Source: Vicia villosa
Taxonomy: Eukaryota > Streptophyta > Magnoliopsida > Fabales > Fabaceae
Direction of reading: 5' to 3'
Assembly (NCBI RefSeq): GCF_029867415.1
Contig: NC_081182.1
Coordinates: 6,363,213 to 6,427,212 of the forward strand
Length of the DNA: 64,000 nt
Below the pieces are notes generated by a model. That model saw only the letters and a program-made list of their open reading frames with translations. It did no database searches and was not told the origin of the DNA. Position numbers and translations under genes: made by a program. Positions 31,490-42,714 of the stretch are shown in pieces. Every line of letters starts with the position of its first letter. Positions within the stretch are counted from its first letter, which is position 1.

Positions 31490-31983
31490 CAGGGCCGGTC
31501 CCGGCATTTTAGAGGTCCAGGGCAAAAATTAAAATATTTTTAAGAAAACAAATCATCCATTTAAATTATAAAATATAAGTCAAATTTAAAATATCAAAGT
31601 TATATAATTAACATACAAAAATACCATATTATAATAATATTTTAATTTTAAAAATAGGTGTTTAATAATTTATATTTATTAAATTTATTAGTTTAATTCT
31701 TGGTAGAATACACAACCTATAAGTTCAGTTTTGTAAACAATTGTAAAAAAATATAACATGTTTGTCCTTTGCCCCTAGAATCGAACACACAACCTATATG
31801 TTCAGCTTAAATAAGTCAACCGTTGCACTGCATATACACTCATGTATCATTTTTGCAACATAAAGTATTCATAAATAATTTATTTTATAATTTAAAAGCT
31901 CAAATCGAAAAAATATGAGGCCCCTATTTTTTATAAGGCCCTGGGCTATGGGCCTGCTTGCCCTGGCCCAGGGCCGGCCCCTG
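31490..31983 (+). mobile_element. Non-autonomous hAT element, 494 bp
   Basis: Ends CAGGGCCGGTCCCGG and, on the other strand, CAGGGGCCGGCCCTGGGC. The 8-bp target duplication TCGGCTAC is perfect (31482-31489 and 31984-31991), as expected for hAT transposons. The internal DNA is AT-rich with no transposase. It is inserted in the left LTR of the Tat-like element, so it is younger than that insertion. Confidence 0.93.
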
Positions 31984-32290
31984 TCGGCTACATCCGTACT
32001 TGAATAGAAAGCCAAAAGATTGTTGTCCTTGGGAATTTGTGTCTTAAATGCACATCATGCTACATATATCTTTTCGTAGGTTTTGTCATATTGATATTTG
32101 AAAACTATAGTACATGAGTGTTGTCCTTAGGCGACCTGGGACGTTGATAATGCTTATTACTTTTGGTAAGTCACTACGCGATCTCTAAAGAGTCAATTCT
32201 ACAATTTCTTGAGATGTTACATTTGTTTCCTTATCATATGAATTTTTACAACATACTACTTTCATGTAGCCGCAAGAAGTAGTGTTTATC

Positions 32291-32541
32291 ATGAGTCAAA
32301 AATCAAAAGAAGGTGTTTCTGCTTCTTGGGTTGATCTTGTCATTTTAACAGTTGCCTCTACCTTTGCTCGTGAAGGTATTCTTGATAAGGCCTTTTTGGA
32401 CGTGGGTCCTTCTTCGGATTAGGGTGTACTGACCCATGAGGAAGAAAAAAGGATTTATAGTGAGTATGATAGATGCACTAATTCTTCCATGAGTGGATCT
32501 TTTCAATCTTGGGTATCCGCTTGCCCTTCAATAATTTTGAG
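32291..32541 (+). pseudogene. Antisense ORF remnant of the Tat-like element
   Basis: ATG at 32291 opens MSQKSKEGVSASWVDLVILT and AREGILDKAFLDVGPSSD (43 codons to TAG 32420-32422). The same frame then continues with GVLTHEEEKRIYSEYDRCTN to TAG at about 32540. It resembles the N-terminus of the 'putative gypsy-type transposon' proteins (PF04195 class), which in Tat elements are often encoded antisense near the 3' LTR. The family link is an inference from context and general similarity. Confidence 0.45.
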
Positions 32542-33619
32542 ATAGAGGTTTTAAATCACTTGATGATCGTTTAATCGCAGTTGAGCCATGTTAGTTGCGC
32601 GTATATCAATGTCTTCCAGTATTAATGAAAATATTACGGGGGAAATCCATGTTTATCTCTTTTCTTCCATATTTTATAGTACAATGTAGTTCAACAAACC
32701 AAACGCAGGGCCAAGGCTTGATGTCTCTTTCTCTTTCGGTGATTTAAAGATCTCAGAGTCGCATATCTTCTTGATGCGTCCAGTTCATGATGATTGTTCG
32801 GCTTCTCCTAGAGGCGACTTTTTGCACCGTGTTCCTTTTTGGACTCGAGTTGTGCAATCTTTCTTCTACTGATTGCGAGTTTTGTTTTCAAACTATGTTA
32901 TACTTATTGTTCAATAACTTTTTCTTGCCTTATACTCTAATACTAGCTTGTAACAATTAGAAACCAAGCAATGTCTCTAGTCGCAGTGCTGGTGGCGGTG
33001 TTGAAGGTCTGAATAAGGCTTACCTTGTTAGAGTTATGGAACACATCCTACAACCTGATAAGGTTGAAGGAGAAGTGGATGTAACAGAGTGTCCAAGTTG
33101 ACCTGACCCACACTGTCTTGAGGATGAGGCAACGGATCTCTTACGACTTAAGCAACAACGACAACTGTTTCACGTAAAGCGGCCGAGTGAATGAATTTAG
33201 ATCTTGCCATTGTTACAAGATCCTGATGTTAAAGATTTAGGAGATTGGTATGCTATCAGAGTAAATAAAAAATAGAGGATATGTGGTTCGATATCAAGAA
33301 TTATGATTTGCTAAGTTGTAAAGCTTCAAATCGATAAATCGAAGGATGTGTATTTAATCATGGAAAATATGGGATTGAAAGTTGATTACCATAGACGGTG
33401 TCATTGTTTCGTAAAGGAACCATAATTGATCAGAGATTGGAGGTTACAGAATGTAGTGAGAGAGGGGTTAACCTGCAAACTCTAATGCTTAAGTTGTTAG
33501 TATGTGAGTAAACTGTATGAATGAAATTTAAATTTAAAATTGTGTACTTGAGAAATGACACGCATCTCATTTATATAATGGAGCAATTATAACAAATTCA
33601 TTAACCCATCAATTTTTTT

Positions 33620-34280
33620 TAATAATAATAACAGAAGAGTGTGAGAAAAATTAGGCAAATGCTAACATGGGGCACACGTTACTAATAAACTATTTGAAAA
33701 AATATTCTCTTGAAATAGGTGTATTCAATTTTTTAAAACTTTAAATATGATTTTATTTAACTCAAATTTTTAAATTTTTGTATCCTTAGCATGTGTTCTT
33801 AAAGTACGAGTTAGTCATACCCAAAAAATTATTATAGTTTAGTTTGATTGTCGGCTACTTATATGAATATATGATGTTGCTCTTGAATCACCACATACTC
33901 GGTGATCAAGTACAACTTTTGAACAAATATGAATATATGATGTTGCTCTTGAATCAATTTTAAAATAGAAAATTAATATTCTCTTTCAATGTATAATTCA
34001 AATATAATAATCTTAAATGCTCAAAAACTTTTCTTACTTATATGAAAGTTATGCATAACAAGTTTATTGTAAAACATATCTGAATTGATGTAAAAATTTA
34101 AGTGGAAGAGGTAATTTGAAATTTTGAACGACCATGGATTATATACATCCTATGAAACATCTTGTATCAGTTGTACATGTTTGTAGATGTTTCATGAAGG
34201 TTTGTAGTGGTTTAAAATAACAATGGTTGAGAAACAATGCATTCTACAATGCTGAAACGTGATGATTTTTTTCAAAGTTC
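33620..34280. other. AT-rich intergenic DNA, no gene seen
   Basis: Contains a short direct repeat ATGAATATATGATGTTGCTC (33861 and 33929). No domain or element ends recognised. Confidence 0.5.
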
Positions 34281-34284
34281 CAGA

Positions 34285-34515
34285 ATGTAACAGGTTACAT
34301 AATTTGTATATAAAAAGTGGAATTGATTACATGTAACGGATTAGCAAAATTATGTAATCGATTACACTTTGCAACGTTCAAAAAATTGCAGATTTTAATA
34401 GTGTAATCAATTAGCATATAAATGTAACCAATTACATTGTGTTGAAAATTCAAAAATTGATCAATACAGAACCAAAATGTAATCGATTAACATATAAGTG
34501 TAACCGATTGCATTT
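34285..34515. repeat. Cluster of seven GTAATCGATTAC-type palindromes
   Basis: Variants of TGTAAYCGATTACA occur about every 20-60 bp (near 34287, 34325, 34364, 34402, 34421, 34477, 34499). They lie within sequence resembling LTR leader DNA. Motif clusters of this kind are seen in some legume Copia LTRs; no LTR ends were found here. Confidence 0.5.
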
Positions 34516-35041
34516 GTGGAAAACTTGAACTTTTCACTTTGAAAAATCATGAATTGGAAGAGTATGCAAAAGGAATGATTGGAAAACTTTAGTGCTTGGA
34601 AAAACTTTAGTGCATATTGAGATGAAGTTTCTTGAGCATCTAAAAATTATATAGATATTTGAATTGCCATTAAAGTACCTTGACCAATCATCCAATCTTA
34701 TGAATTCCAAAACTCATGCAACTTGATACTTTGATTTCAAACTTTTTTTCATTGATCTTTTTTGTTACGATTGATGACAAACATCTTCTTCACAGTATGA
34801 GAGTGTGCTCATTTTAAATTTTCATGCTTGAATCTCATTGAATGCTAACAATTTCACTAATGAACGGTAAATTGATTCTCTTGAGCTAGTCGGTCGTCTG
34901 ATCTAATTCTAAATATTCAAATAATAAATGAAAAACAAATATTCAAAAAGAATAAAAAAAATATTTTTAAACAACATTAGAATCTTGTTTTTATCAAAAA
35001 GATAGTAAAAATTTCTAATTTTTTTATTGTAATTAGTAACA

Positions 35042-35063
35042 AACCCGTGCATATACACGGGTT
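35042..35063. repeat. Perfect short inverted repeat
   Basis: AACCCGTG, six-base loop CATATA, CACGGGTT. An isolated perfect hairpin in AT-rich DNA, possibly a MITE end. No second end identified. Confidence 0.5.
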
Positions 35064-35149
35064 CTGTTCGGTTACGTGCATTTGGATACATCATTTATTT
35101 TAAATAAAATGTTAAAAAAGAAAAAATATTTAGATAAATAATTGATTAT

Positions 35150-35685
35150 TTCGTATATAAAAATATTTATATCAATAATAGTTTTTTTTCCCGTATACCA
35201 TTTATGAATAAAAAATATTTGGATCATAAATAACATTTTTCGTATATAAAAATATTTAGATCATTAATAGATTTTTTTTCCGTATACAAACTTCATTTTT
35301 GTTTAGGTATCATTTACAAAAATATTTGGTAAATTTCGCATATAAAAATATTTAGATCAATAGTAGATTTTTATCTCGTATACAATTTTTGATTAAAAAT
35401 ATTTGGATGATAAATACCATTTTCCTAAATAATAGATTTTTTTCGTATACAAATATTATTTTTGTTTAGGTATCATTTACAAAAATATTTAGATCAATAT
35501 TAAATTTTCGTATATAAAAATATTTAGATCAATAGTAGATTTTTTCCCGTATACCATTTCTGATAAAAAATATTTGGATCATAAATACCATTTTTCGTAA
35601 ATAATTGATTTTTTTTCCTTATACAAATATTATTTTTGTTTAGGTACATCATTTATAAAAATATTTGAGTCAATATTAAATTTTC

Positions 35686-35690
<5 letters not shown>
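35150..35690. repeat. Higher-order AT-rich tandem repeat, three copies of about 170-190 bp
   Basis: Copies begin near 35154, 35340 and 35511, each with CGTATATAAAAATATTTAGA, TAGATTTTTTCCCGTATAC, AAAAATATTTGGATCATAAA and ATTTTTGTTTAGGTATCATT in the same order. Sub-repeats of AAAATATTTRGATCA lie inside each unit. No coding potential. Confidence 0.75.
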
Positions 35691-35759
<69 letters not shown>

Positions 35760-35781
35760 AAATTCGATCATAAATATTATT

Positions 35782-35826
<45 letters not shown>
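35687..35826. repeat. Two (TA)n microsatellites
   Basis: (TA)n at about 35687-35752 and 35786-35826, separated by 33 bp that derive from the preceding tandem repeat (TCGATCATAAATATTATTTTT). The microsatellites probably expanded within that repeat. Confidence 0.9.
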
Positions 35827-35828
<2 letters not shown>

Positions 35829-36229
35829 GAAGAGAGATTTGGTAAGTTTTATAAAAAATGAGAGTTGTATTATTTTAATAATAAAATTAAAAACTTTATT
35901 GTGCAAAGATCAAATAACTACAATTTTAATGTAGTGACAAAAAATCAAATAAGTATATTATAGACTTTTTCATAACTATTAATTTTCTTATACTACAGAT
36001 ACTAAAACAATTTAGTATAACTATTTTGTTTTAACATTTGAAATTAAAAATAAGAAAATAATTTTTTTTTATAAAATCAATAAGAAAATAGCTATGCTAT
36101 GATTTTTTATTCTAACTAATGAAAGTAAAAACTAATAAAGTTTCCAAAATCAGCAAAATGAGATAGGAAGCACTCAAATTCACAATTCAAATAAATAAAT
36201 CACATATTAAGAAAACCCTTCAAAATAAA

Positions 36230-36930
36230 GAAAAGTCTCTGCCCCCAAAATTTAGGAATGTAAAATCCAGAACGTGCTTTATGCTAAAGCGACTAAGACA
36301 TAAGACTAGTAAAGACTAAAAACCAAAGACTATTATCCCTCGTATTCGCTGCGTTTCCACATCGCACGAAGAGTTGTTTTTACGGCTGTACGTTTTTGAA
36401 AAAGAAACAATTCATAGAATTTAGCAACACGTATTTGAATGCGTTGTTAAAAGTTCGTAGTCAAGGTTCTTTTACTTGTTTTCACTCACTCCAGCTGGTA
36501 AACGTTGAACTATCACACCCTCATCCGAAAACTATGTCCCAGCAACCGAATCTTCTGTTTAGCGTTCACATGAAACAAAACCGAAGGATGATTCGTGTTT
36601 AAGGTTCACCGACTTGTTATCTTTTGGTTTGTTAATTAATTAATCAGTTTGATGTGCACGTTTGTGATAACTCTTTGTGGGAAGTATATGGGTGACATGT
36701 TTTAGAAACGTAGAAGAACGACTTATGAAGTTTTCTATTGTGACCTACTTTTTGTTTCTTTATGTGAAAATGGGAAGAAAAGTTAAAATTTGGATCAACG
36801 GCGACTTATTGATGGAAACCTAGATTGAAAACGTGTATGAATCACAACTTATAGTGTGAGCTCAAAGTGTAAGTTTGGAATTACCTTGACCAAGAATTTT
36901 ATATTTTGATTGCTAAAGTTTTGAAGGTAA
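36230..36930 (+). other. Unassigned region with a short unrecognised ORF
   Basis: A slightly GC-richer stretch follows the AT-rich repeats. A 68-codon frame (36396-36602) reads FIEFSNTYLNALLKVRSQGS and ends QNRRMIRV. I do not recognise it and have no coding support. It could be the 5' part of the LINE relic that follows. Confidence 0.3.
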
Positions 36931-38310
36931 TAGATAATTTTGTTTTCCTTGATAAACTAGTTTCCCTCTAAGGGAGGGTGCTAATAGAGGGTGTGGTGCC
37001 GGTGAATGAGTTGATTGATTTGAAAAATAAGATTAAAACAAATTGTCTCATTTTTAAGTTAAACTTTGAAAAAGCGTGTGGTTCAGTTGGTTGGAGTTTT
37101 ATGGATTAAATGCTTATCAGATGCAGTTTTAATGATAAATAGAGAGTTTGGATGCATGCCTATGTGTTTGCGGTGTTGGAGATTAGTTATCTAACCTAAG
37201 ATATTAGTATTCGAAGGGGTTTGAAGCAAGATGATTTTCTAGCTCCATTTCTTTTCCTGCTTGTGGTAGAAAGACTAAGTGGGTTGTATTACTAGGGTGG
37301 TAGAGTTGAATCTTTTCTCCAGCTCTAGGGTGAGCTCCTTGGATATGGCTGTCTCTCATCTTCAGTACGCAGATGATACCTTAATTTTGGAAGATCATTC
37401 AGTTGAGAATCTTTGGCTTAGTAAGATTATTCTTTGGGGGTTCAAGCTTTCATCAGGCCTCCGAATGAACTTTGTGAAGAGTAGTCTTATAAAGGTCAAT
37501 GCGGACTCTATTTTATCTTTTTATTTAGTTGGTGATTTTCTTCACTATAAGCTAGATACTCTTCCTTTTAGGTATCTCAAATTACATGAGGGGCCAATCC
37601 CCACCTTAAAGCTATATAGGACCTGCTGGCTAATCTTTTATTTAAGTAGTAATTCACTCGTGGAAGTATAGGTATGTCAGTCTGGAAAGCAGGTGATTCT
37701 TCTTAACTATGTGCGTAATACTATTCCTATTTTCTTCATGTCTTTTTTAAAAAGGCTTATGAAGGTTTGAAAGACGTTAGCTAGGATTTAAAGAAGGTTA
37801 TTTTGGAGTGGTGAGGTGTTTCTAAGATTTCTTGGGTTAAATGGTCTAATATCTACAAACCTAAGATAAAAAGGTGGTTTAGGTGTTCGGGATCTTCAGT
37901 TGGTTAACTTAATCTTTTTAGCCACATGGAGGTGGAGGCTAATCAACGGTGCTTCAATTTTCTAGTGTTAGATCCTAGCCGCTAGATATCTCTCTATGGT
38001 TGTCCCATCTTGATGGGGGTGATTGTCAGGTTTCGTACCGCATCCACTTGATGGAGTCTCTCCTTAGATCCAAGGAAAAGATTCCTCCGATTTGTTTATG
38101 GTTAGTATTAGTAGGAGAGTGGGATATGGTCTTCATACTTTTTTGGGATGACCAGTGGGATGCGTCAACTCCTCTTAAGTTTAAGTTTCCTATACTCTTT
38201 CGTATCTTTGATAAAAAGTGTGGTATATGGGACTGGTTAACCGTTGAGAGACCAATGCTCTGGTTTGGGATTCAAGATGGATGGGATATTTTTCATCTAT
38301 AAGTGATGTA
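36930..38310 (+). pseudogene. LINE (non-LTR) reverse transcriptase relic
   Basis: Frameshifted L1-type RT. Pieces in order: FEKACGSVGWSFMD (about 37070), GLKQDDFLAPFLFLLVVERL (about 37220), VSHLQYADDTLILEDHSVEN with the YADD catalytic motif (37340-37400), SSGLRMNFVKSSL, LPFRYLKLHEGPIP, then KISWVKWSNIYKPKIK (about 37820) and the C-terminal part WDDQWDASTPLKFKFPILF (38140-38200). There are stops throughout. No poly-A tail or target duplication was identified. The 5' endonuclease domain is absent, as in typical 5'-truncated copies. Confidence 0.85.
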
Positions 38311-39246
38311 CGAAGACTTCTTAAGCCATTCGAGTTTGTTTCAAGCCCAAATTCAGTATTTTACTATTTTTTACATTTTGATTGATTTATTTAATTATGT
38401 TTTGGATTAAAAATCCATTAGGGTTTCTTTTTTATATTTTATTTATGTTTTGATTGCGATTTTTACTGCGGCTCTAACTGCTTTGATTGAACACATGATG
38501 ATTTTAGTAAATCAAGAGAACAACACCTACAACAACGAGAATCAACGAAAAAACACGAGAGAATAACATATTAGAGCTTCACGGAATTTTTTTATTCGTT
38601 GAACTATTGCTCCCACTTTTAAGGCGTGTGCTAGGAACCTTTGTTTCAATTGTATTGAGATGTATATATGCTAGGAACATTTTTATGCAAAATTTAAATT
38701 TTATTTAAATTAATCAAAATCATCCATTCATTAAATACATTGAAAAGAGAGGGAATTAAGGATTTATTAGGAACTACTTTAATTAAATAAATCAAAATCA
38801 TCAATTCATTTAATACAGAGAAAAAGGAAGAGAAATAGGGTTACTTTAGAAGCTGCATTTGTTATTCCATTTTATATAATAAAATAAGGGTCATGCTAAT
38901 GAGTGTCTCAAAGACATTTTTTAAGCATTCCATATAAAGAAAAAAATTAAAAAAATTATTTATTTCAATTTCCAACTTTCAATAAAGCAAACTTTATTAT
39001 TCCTTAAAAAAGTCAATTATTTCCATTTCAAAAACATTAAATACAAGTATTGCTTACTTTTTAAAACTCTTAACAAGTGTGCCTAGAGCAATCTTTAGCA
39101 TTTTTCTAAAAATAAATATATAATAAAGATAAAGATTAAATTATAGTTAAATATGATTCTTTACACATTTGTTACCATAAAGATTAAATTATAGTTAAAA
39201 ATGATTCTTTACGCATTTGTTATCGTGAAATCATAATTAATTTGAA
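38310..39246. other. AT-rich intergenic DNA, no gene seen
   Basis: No domain recognised. Short direct repeats occur (GCTAGGAAC at 38629 and 38670; AAAATCATCMATTCATTWAA at 38708 and 38787). Confidence 0.5.
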
Positions 39247-39254
39247 GTTGTTTC

Positions 39255-39969
39255 TAGGGATGTCAATTGCATCTGTTAATGGGGATCCCTGTGGGGAATA
39301 TCTGTGCGGAGATCCGAAGTTGGAGATTTTTTTCCCGTGGGGATGGGGATGGAGGGAAAAGTTCCCCCGATAACACTTTGGGGCGGGGATTGAAAAAGTA
39401 TCCCCCGTCCCCGTGGATTCCCCGACTCCGACGATATATTTTAATTTATATATTTTATATATTATATAATTATATAATTTTACATGAAAAATATTAATGT
39501 ATTAGAAAATGAAGAGTCATTTGAAGTTATAGATTTGTCACACATAATCAACCACTTGCGTTGGACGACATCGGTATTGTTGCAGTAAATTAGTGGAAGC
39601 ACGGTAGAAAGTTATGTTACTATTTATTTATTTTTACATAAAAAATATTAGCAACATCAAGTTCTTTTGCTTTTTTTATTTATTATTGATGCAAGATGTA
39701 TTTTTATTTTTTTTATAAAATAAAGATGCAAATATATGCGTTTTAAAAAATACAGAAAAAAATAACAAAATACTAGTGTCATATTTTTGATCAAAAAGTG
39801 TAGAAATTTTCTTAAGATTCGATCTCCGTGGGGATCTGTGGGGATGAGGATGGGGGGAAAATATTCCCCCGTGGCGGAGATTGAAGATGGGGATGGGGAC
39901 TAAATTTGGGGGCGGGGCGGGGAGCGGAGAAATATCCTCCGAACAATATCTGTCCCGCTGACATCCCTA
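39255..39969 (+). mobile_element. hAT-like non-autonomous element with G/C-rich ends, 715 bp
   Basis: Terminal inverted repeats TAGGGATGTCA ... TGACATCCCTA. Flanking 8-mers GTTGTTTC (39247-39254) and ATTGTTTC (39970-39977) match at 7 of 8. Both ends carry GGGGATGGGGATGG/GTGGGGATC-rich DNA, while the centre (39430-39800) is AT-rich. No coding capacity. hAT assignment is by end type and 8-bp duplication. Confidence 0.75.
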
Positions 39970-39984
39970 ATTGTTTCACATGAC

Positions 39985-41100
39985 TCTAAGAAATAAGAAT
40001 GTGTTTAGATGAGGCATTTTAACAAGAAAAAGTGTTTTTTTCTTGAAAAAATTTAAAATAGTTTGAGCAAAATCTATTGATCGGATAAAAAATATGAAGA
40101 ATGGTTAAAATAATGGAAATTTATGAAATATTTATGTTCAAGTTAAATATAAAAAATTTTAACTCACAATTAAAAGTGAAGAATTTAAAAATTTTCTCTC
40201 ACTTTTTACATTGTAAATATAAAATTGGTTATTATTGATCTTTCAAATTTTGCTTGCTCTTCTTCATATTTTATTAAAAAATTTAATTTGATCCCCAATT
40301 TTTTTTAAAAAAAAATGCACATTAGTTCATAATAATCGACCCCTTTAAATATTCAAAAATTTCCAACTTTATAGTTGACCCAAAAAGTTATCAACAAATA
40401 ATTTTAATACTTTATTAAAGAAAAATATTTAAAAATGAATGAATTTCAATTGAATGACTTGAATTATTTTAAAATTTAAATTTATTTAAAATATTCAATA
40501 ATCTAATCCAAACACATCATAAGAATTTGTTGGAATGAATTATTTTAATCAAAGATTATAATTTTTTTAAAAAAAATTAAAATGATTCCGCCAAAATTCA
40601 TTGTTTGCAAAAAATAATATGAAAAATTGTTAAAATAGAAATTTTTTATAAAAAAATTTATTTAAGTTAAATTTAAAAACTTTCAAATGAAAAAGCATGA
40701 AATTTAAAAGTGTTCTCTTACTCAATACAGCGTGTCAAATTGGTTATTATTAATTTTTAGAATTTTAAATTTTTGTACTATTTTTTTTAAAATTTACAAA
40801 TTATCTCTCAAAAGTTTTAAAAATTACAAATTAGTCTTTAATAATTTAAATTTTTAGAAATTAGTCCCTTTATATTTTTTAAAATTTCAAATTAGTCTAT
40901 ATTTTTCAATTTTTAAATTTAGCCCAAAACTTTAAAATTTTATAAAAGTAATTCAAAATTTAACAAAAAATTATTTTAATATTTTATCCAAATATTTTTT
41001 TAAAAAATAATTAAGTTACAATTGAATTTTTTGAATTATTATAATTTTAAATTTTAAAACAAATGATTATTTCATCCAAACACATTATAAAAATTTAGGA
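39985..41100. repeat. AT-rich diverged duplication bounded by TGTGTTTGGATGA-type ends
   Basis: ATGTGTTTAGATGA at about 39989 faces the inverted CCAAACACATCATAA at about 40509 and TCATCCAAACACATTATAA at about 41074. The two intervals (about 39989-40520 and 40521-41096) share TTGGTTATTATTRAT and ATTTAARTTAAATWTAAAAA in order. This looks like two tandem or nested copies of one AT-rich MITE. Family unknown. Confidence 0.45.
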
Positions 41101-41990
41101 GCAATTTATTATGATGTTTGGCGAATTGAGAATGACATCAAAGTCTATTTTAACTAGATGTCTCTTTGAACTTAATGTCGATGTTAACTTATATCCATAG
41201 TGACTTGAATGTTGTTGTTGTTTATAATTTTATTTGCATTGGTCTATTTTAGATCCTTACTTCAATTGCTGATAAGCTCTTAAACTTGATGTATAACTAC
41301 ATCCTTCCTAATTCTACCTCAAAACAGCTTTATGTATTGAAGGCACTCAGGTTCAACTTTGTTCACTTTTAAAAATGTTTTTGGATATTTGAAATGAACA
41401 ATTTAAACAAGAAAACTTTCAATTTGTAATTTTTTAGAAATAGGAAAGTGAAAAGTTATCCCAAAAGTAACTTTTTACAATGTAAAACATGCATGTTAAA
41501 AGCTTTTTGTTTGGTAAGTTACACATTTTTAAAATTAGTAATTTTGATTTAAAATATTTAAATAAGGTCAACTCAAAAATCATTTTTATATTAAATAAAT
41601 TTAAATATAAATAATTGCATTGCATTCAATTTAATTTTTATTAAAATCGGTTGTTACCAAAACAATTTAATTTGTAGTGATGACATGTTTTCACAACAAA
41701 CAGATGGATAAATTAGACGTCAATGAGTCAAAACAGACAAATTTGGAGTCTAAAAGCAATTTATTGAGAACCATCACCATCATAAACAGAGACTTATAGA
41801 AGAAGCACTAATAATACTTCATCACAAGACTCTCAAGCCGTTGTTAGTTTAGATAAATAATAAATCAAGTCATGTAAAAAAAATACAAGAATTTATCACA
41901 GACCTATCAAAATACATTTTTCATACAAGAAAAATACCATTTTCTTCCACATTTGTCACGTTAGTTGAAGAATAAAATAATATTACAGAA
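41100..41990. other. Intergenic DNA, no gene seen
   Basis: AT-rich. I see no coding domain, LTR or inverted termini. Confidence 0.5.
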
Positions 41991-41999
41991 TTTTTAGAT

Positions 42000-42330
42000 C
42001 GACCGGACAATAGAATGCCATGTCATAGTAAATCAACTTCTAACCCTAAGATCCTTATGATGAACCAATGACAACACAACCACCTAAAAATTCTATACCT
42101 TGCGGATGATGTCATCTCACAAGTAACAAACAAATGAGAAACCGACTCTACCATCCCCTTACTCATAGGAAAATAAACCATAGTTGGATAAACTATAACC
42201 TACGCTTAAATAGATTCTCCATAGAAGAGATTTTATCTTGCAGAAATTATCAAAAAAAATCATTACTTTAGAAAGAGTCCATCCAACTAAAATGAAGGGA
42301 AAAATCTAGCCTTCATTTTGGGGAGAAGGG
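42000..42330 (-). pseudogene. LINE C-terminal zinc-binding (zf-RVT) relic
   Basis: The minus strand reads MVESVSHLFVTCEMTSSARY and RIFRWLCCHWF at about 42150-42060, the E-S-x-x-H-L-F-x-x-C block typical of the domain that follows LINE reverse transcriptase in plants. Upstream pieces (about 42300-42170) are frameshifted. No RT was found to the right, so this is a separate 5'-truncated LINE copy, in the orientation opposite to the one at 37 kb. Confidence 0.6.
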
Positions 42331-42714
42331 CATGAGGGATAACAAACTCTAATTGGGTCGAAAATATTGAGGATGCCGAAAACACTTCATCTCAAGCATT
42401 ACGTCACCATCAACCTATCTCTATCCAGAAAGATTCATTCCTTGAACAAAAATAAAGGTTGGCAACCCACTCCTCCTTATTGACGCAGTCGAAAACACGA
42501 AAAGAATAGCAAACGTTAAACCTAGAATAAAACACAAGTTTGCAAATGACAAACTTGATAGATAAAGCTGGAATCCACCAGAAAAAAGAAAACTTTAAAT
42601 TTTATTATAATGAAAGATAATACTAATAGTCACGCCAAAGGTTTTAAAATACAGAAAATATAGAAATCATAGTGAGCTTTAAATCCAAAACATAAATAAA
42701 ATATAAAAAAAGAA

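Larger units (their letters stand above)
31074..33610 (-). mobile_element. Non-autonomous Tat-like gypsy element with two LTR ends
   Basis: On the minus strand, a primer site TGACACCGTCTATGGTAATC (about 33410-33391) resembles the Tat/Ogre site TGGCGCCGTCTGTGGGGA. Two direct copies of the LTR 3' end lie at 31074-31260 and 33412-33605. They share GTTTCGTWAA, TTGATCARAGATTGGAGGTT, AAATTGTGTACTTGAGAAAT and a TATA box (about 31228-31240 and 33570-33583). The right LTR is truncated near 33610. The interval between the LTRs lacks protease, RT and integrase; only a plus-strand (antisense) ORF remnant is recognisable. A 494-bp hAT element sits inside the left LTR. Confidence 0.7.
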
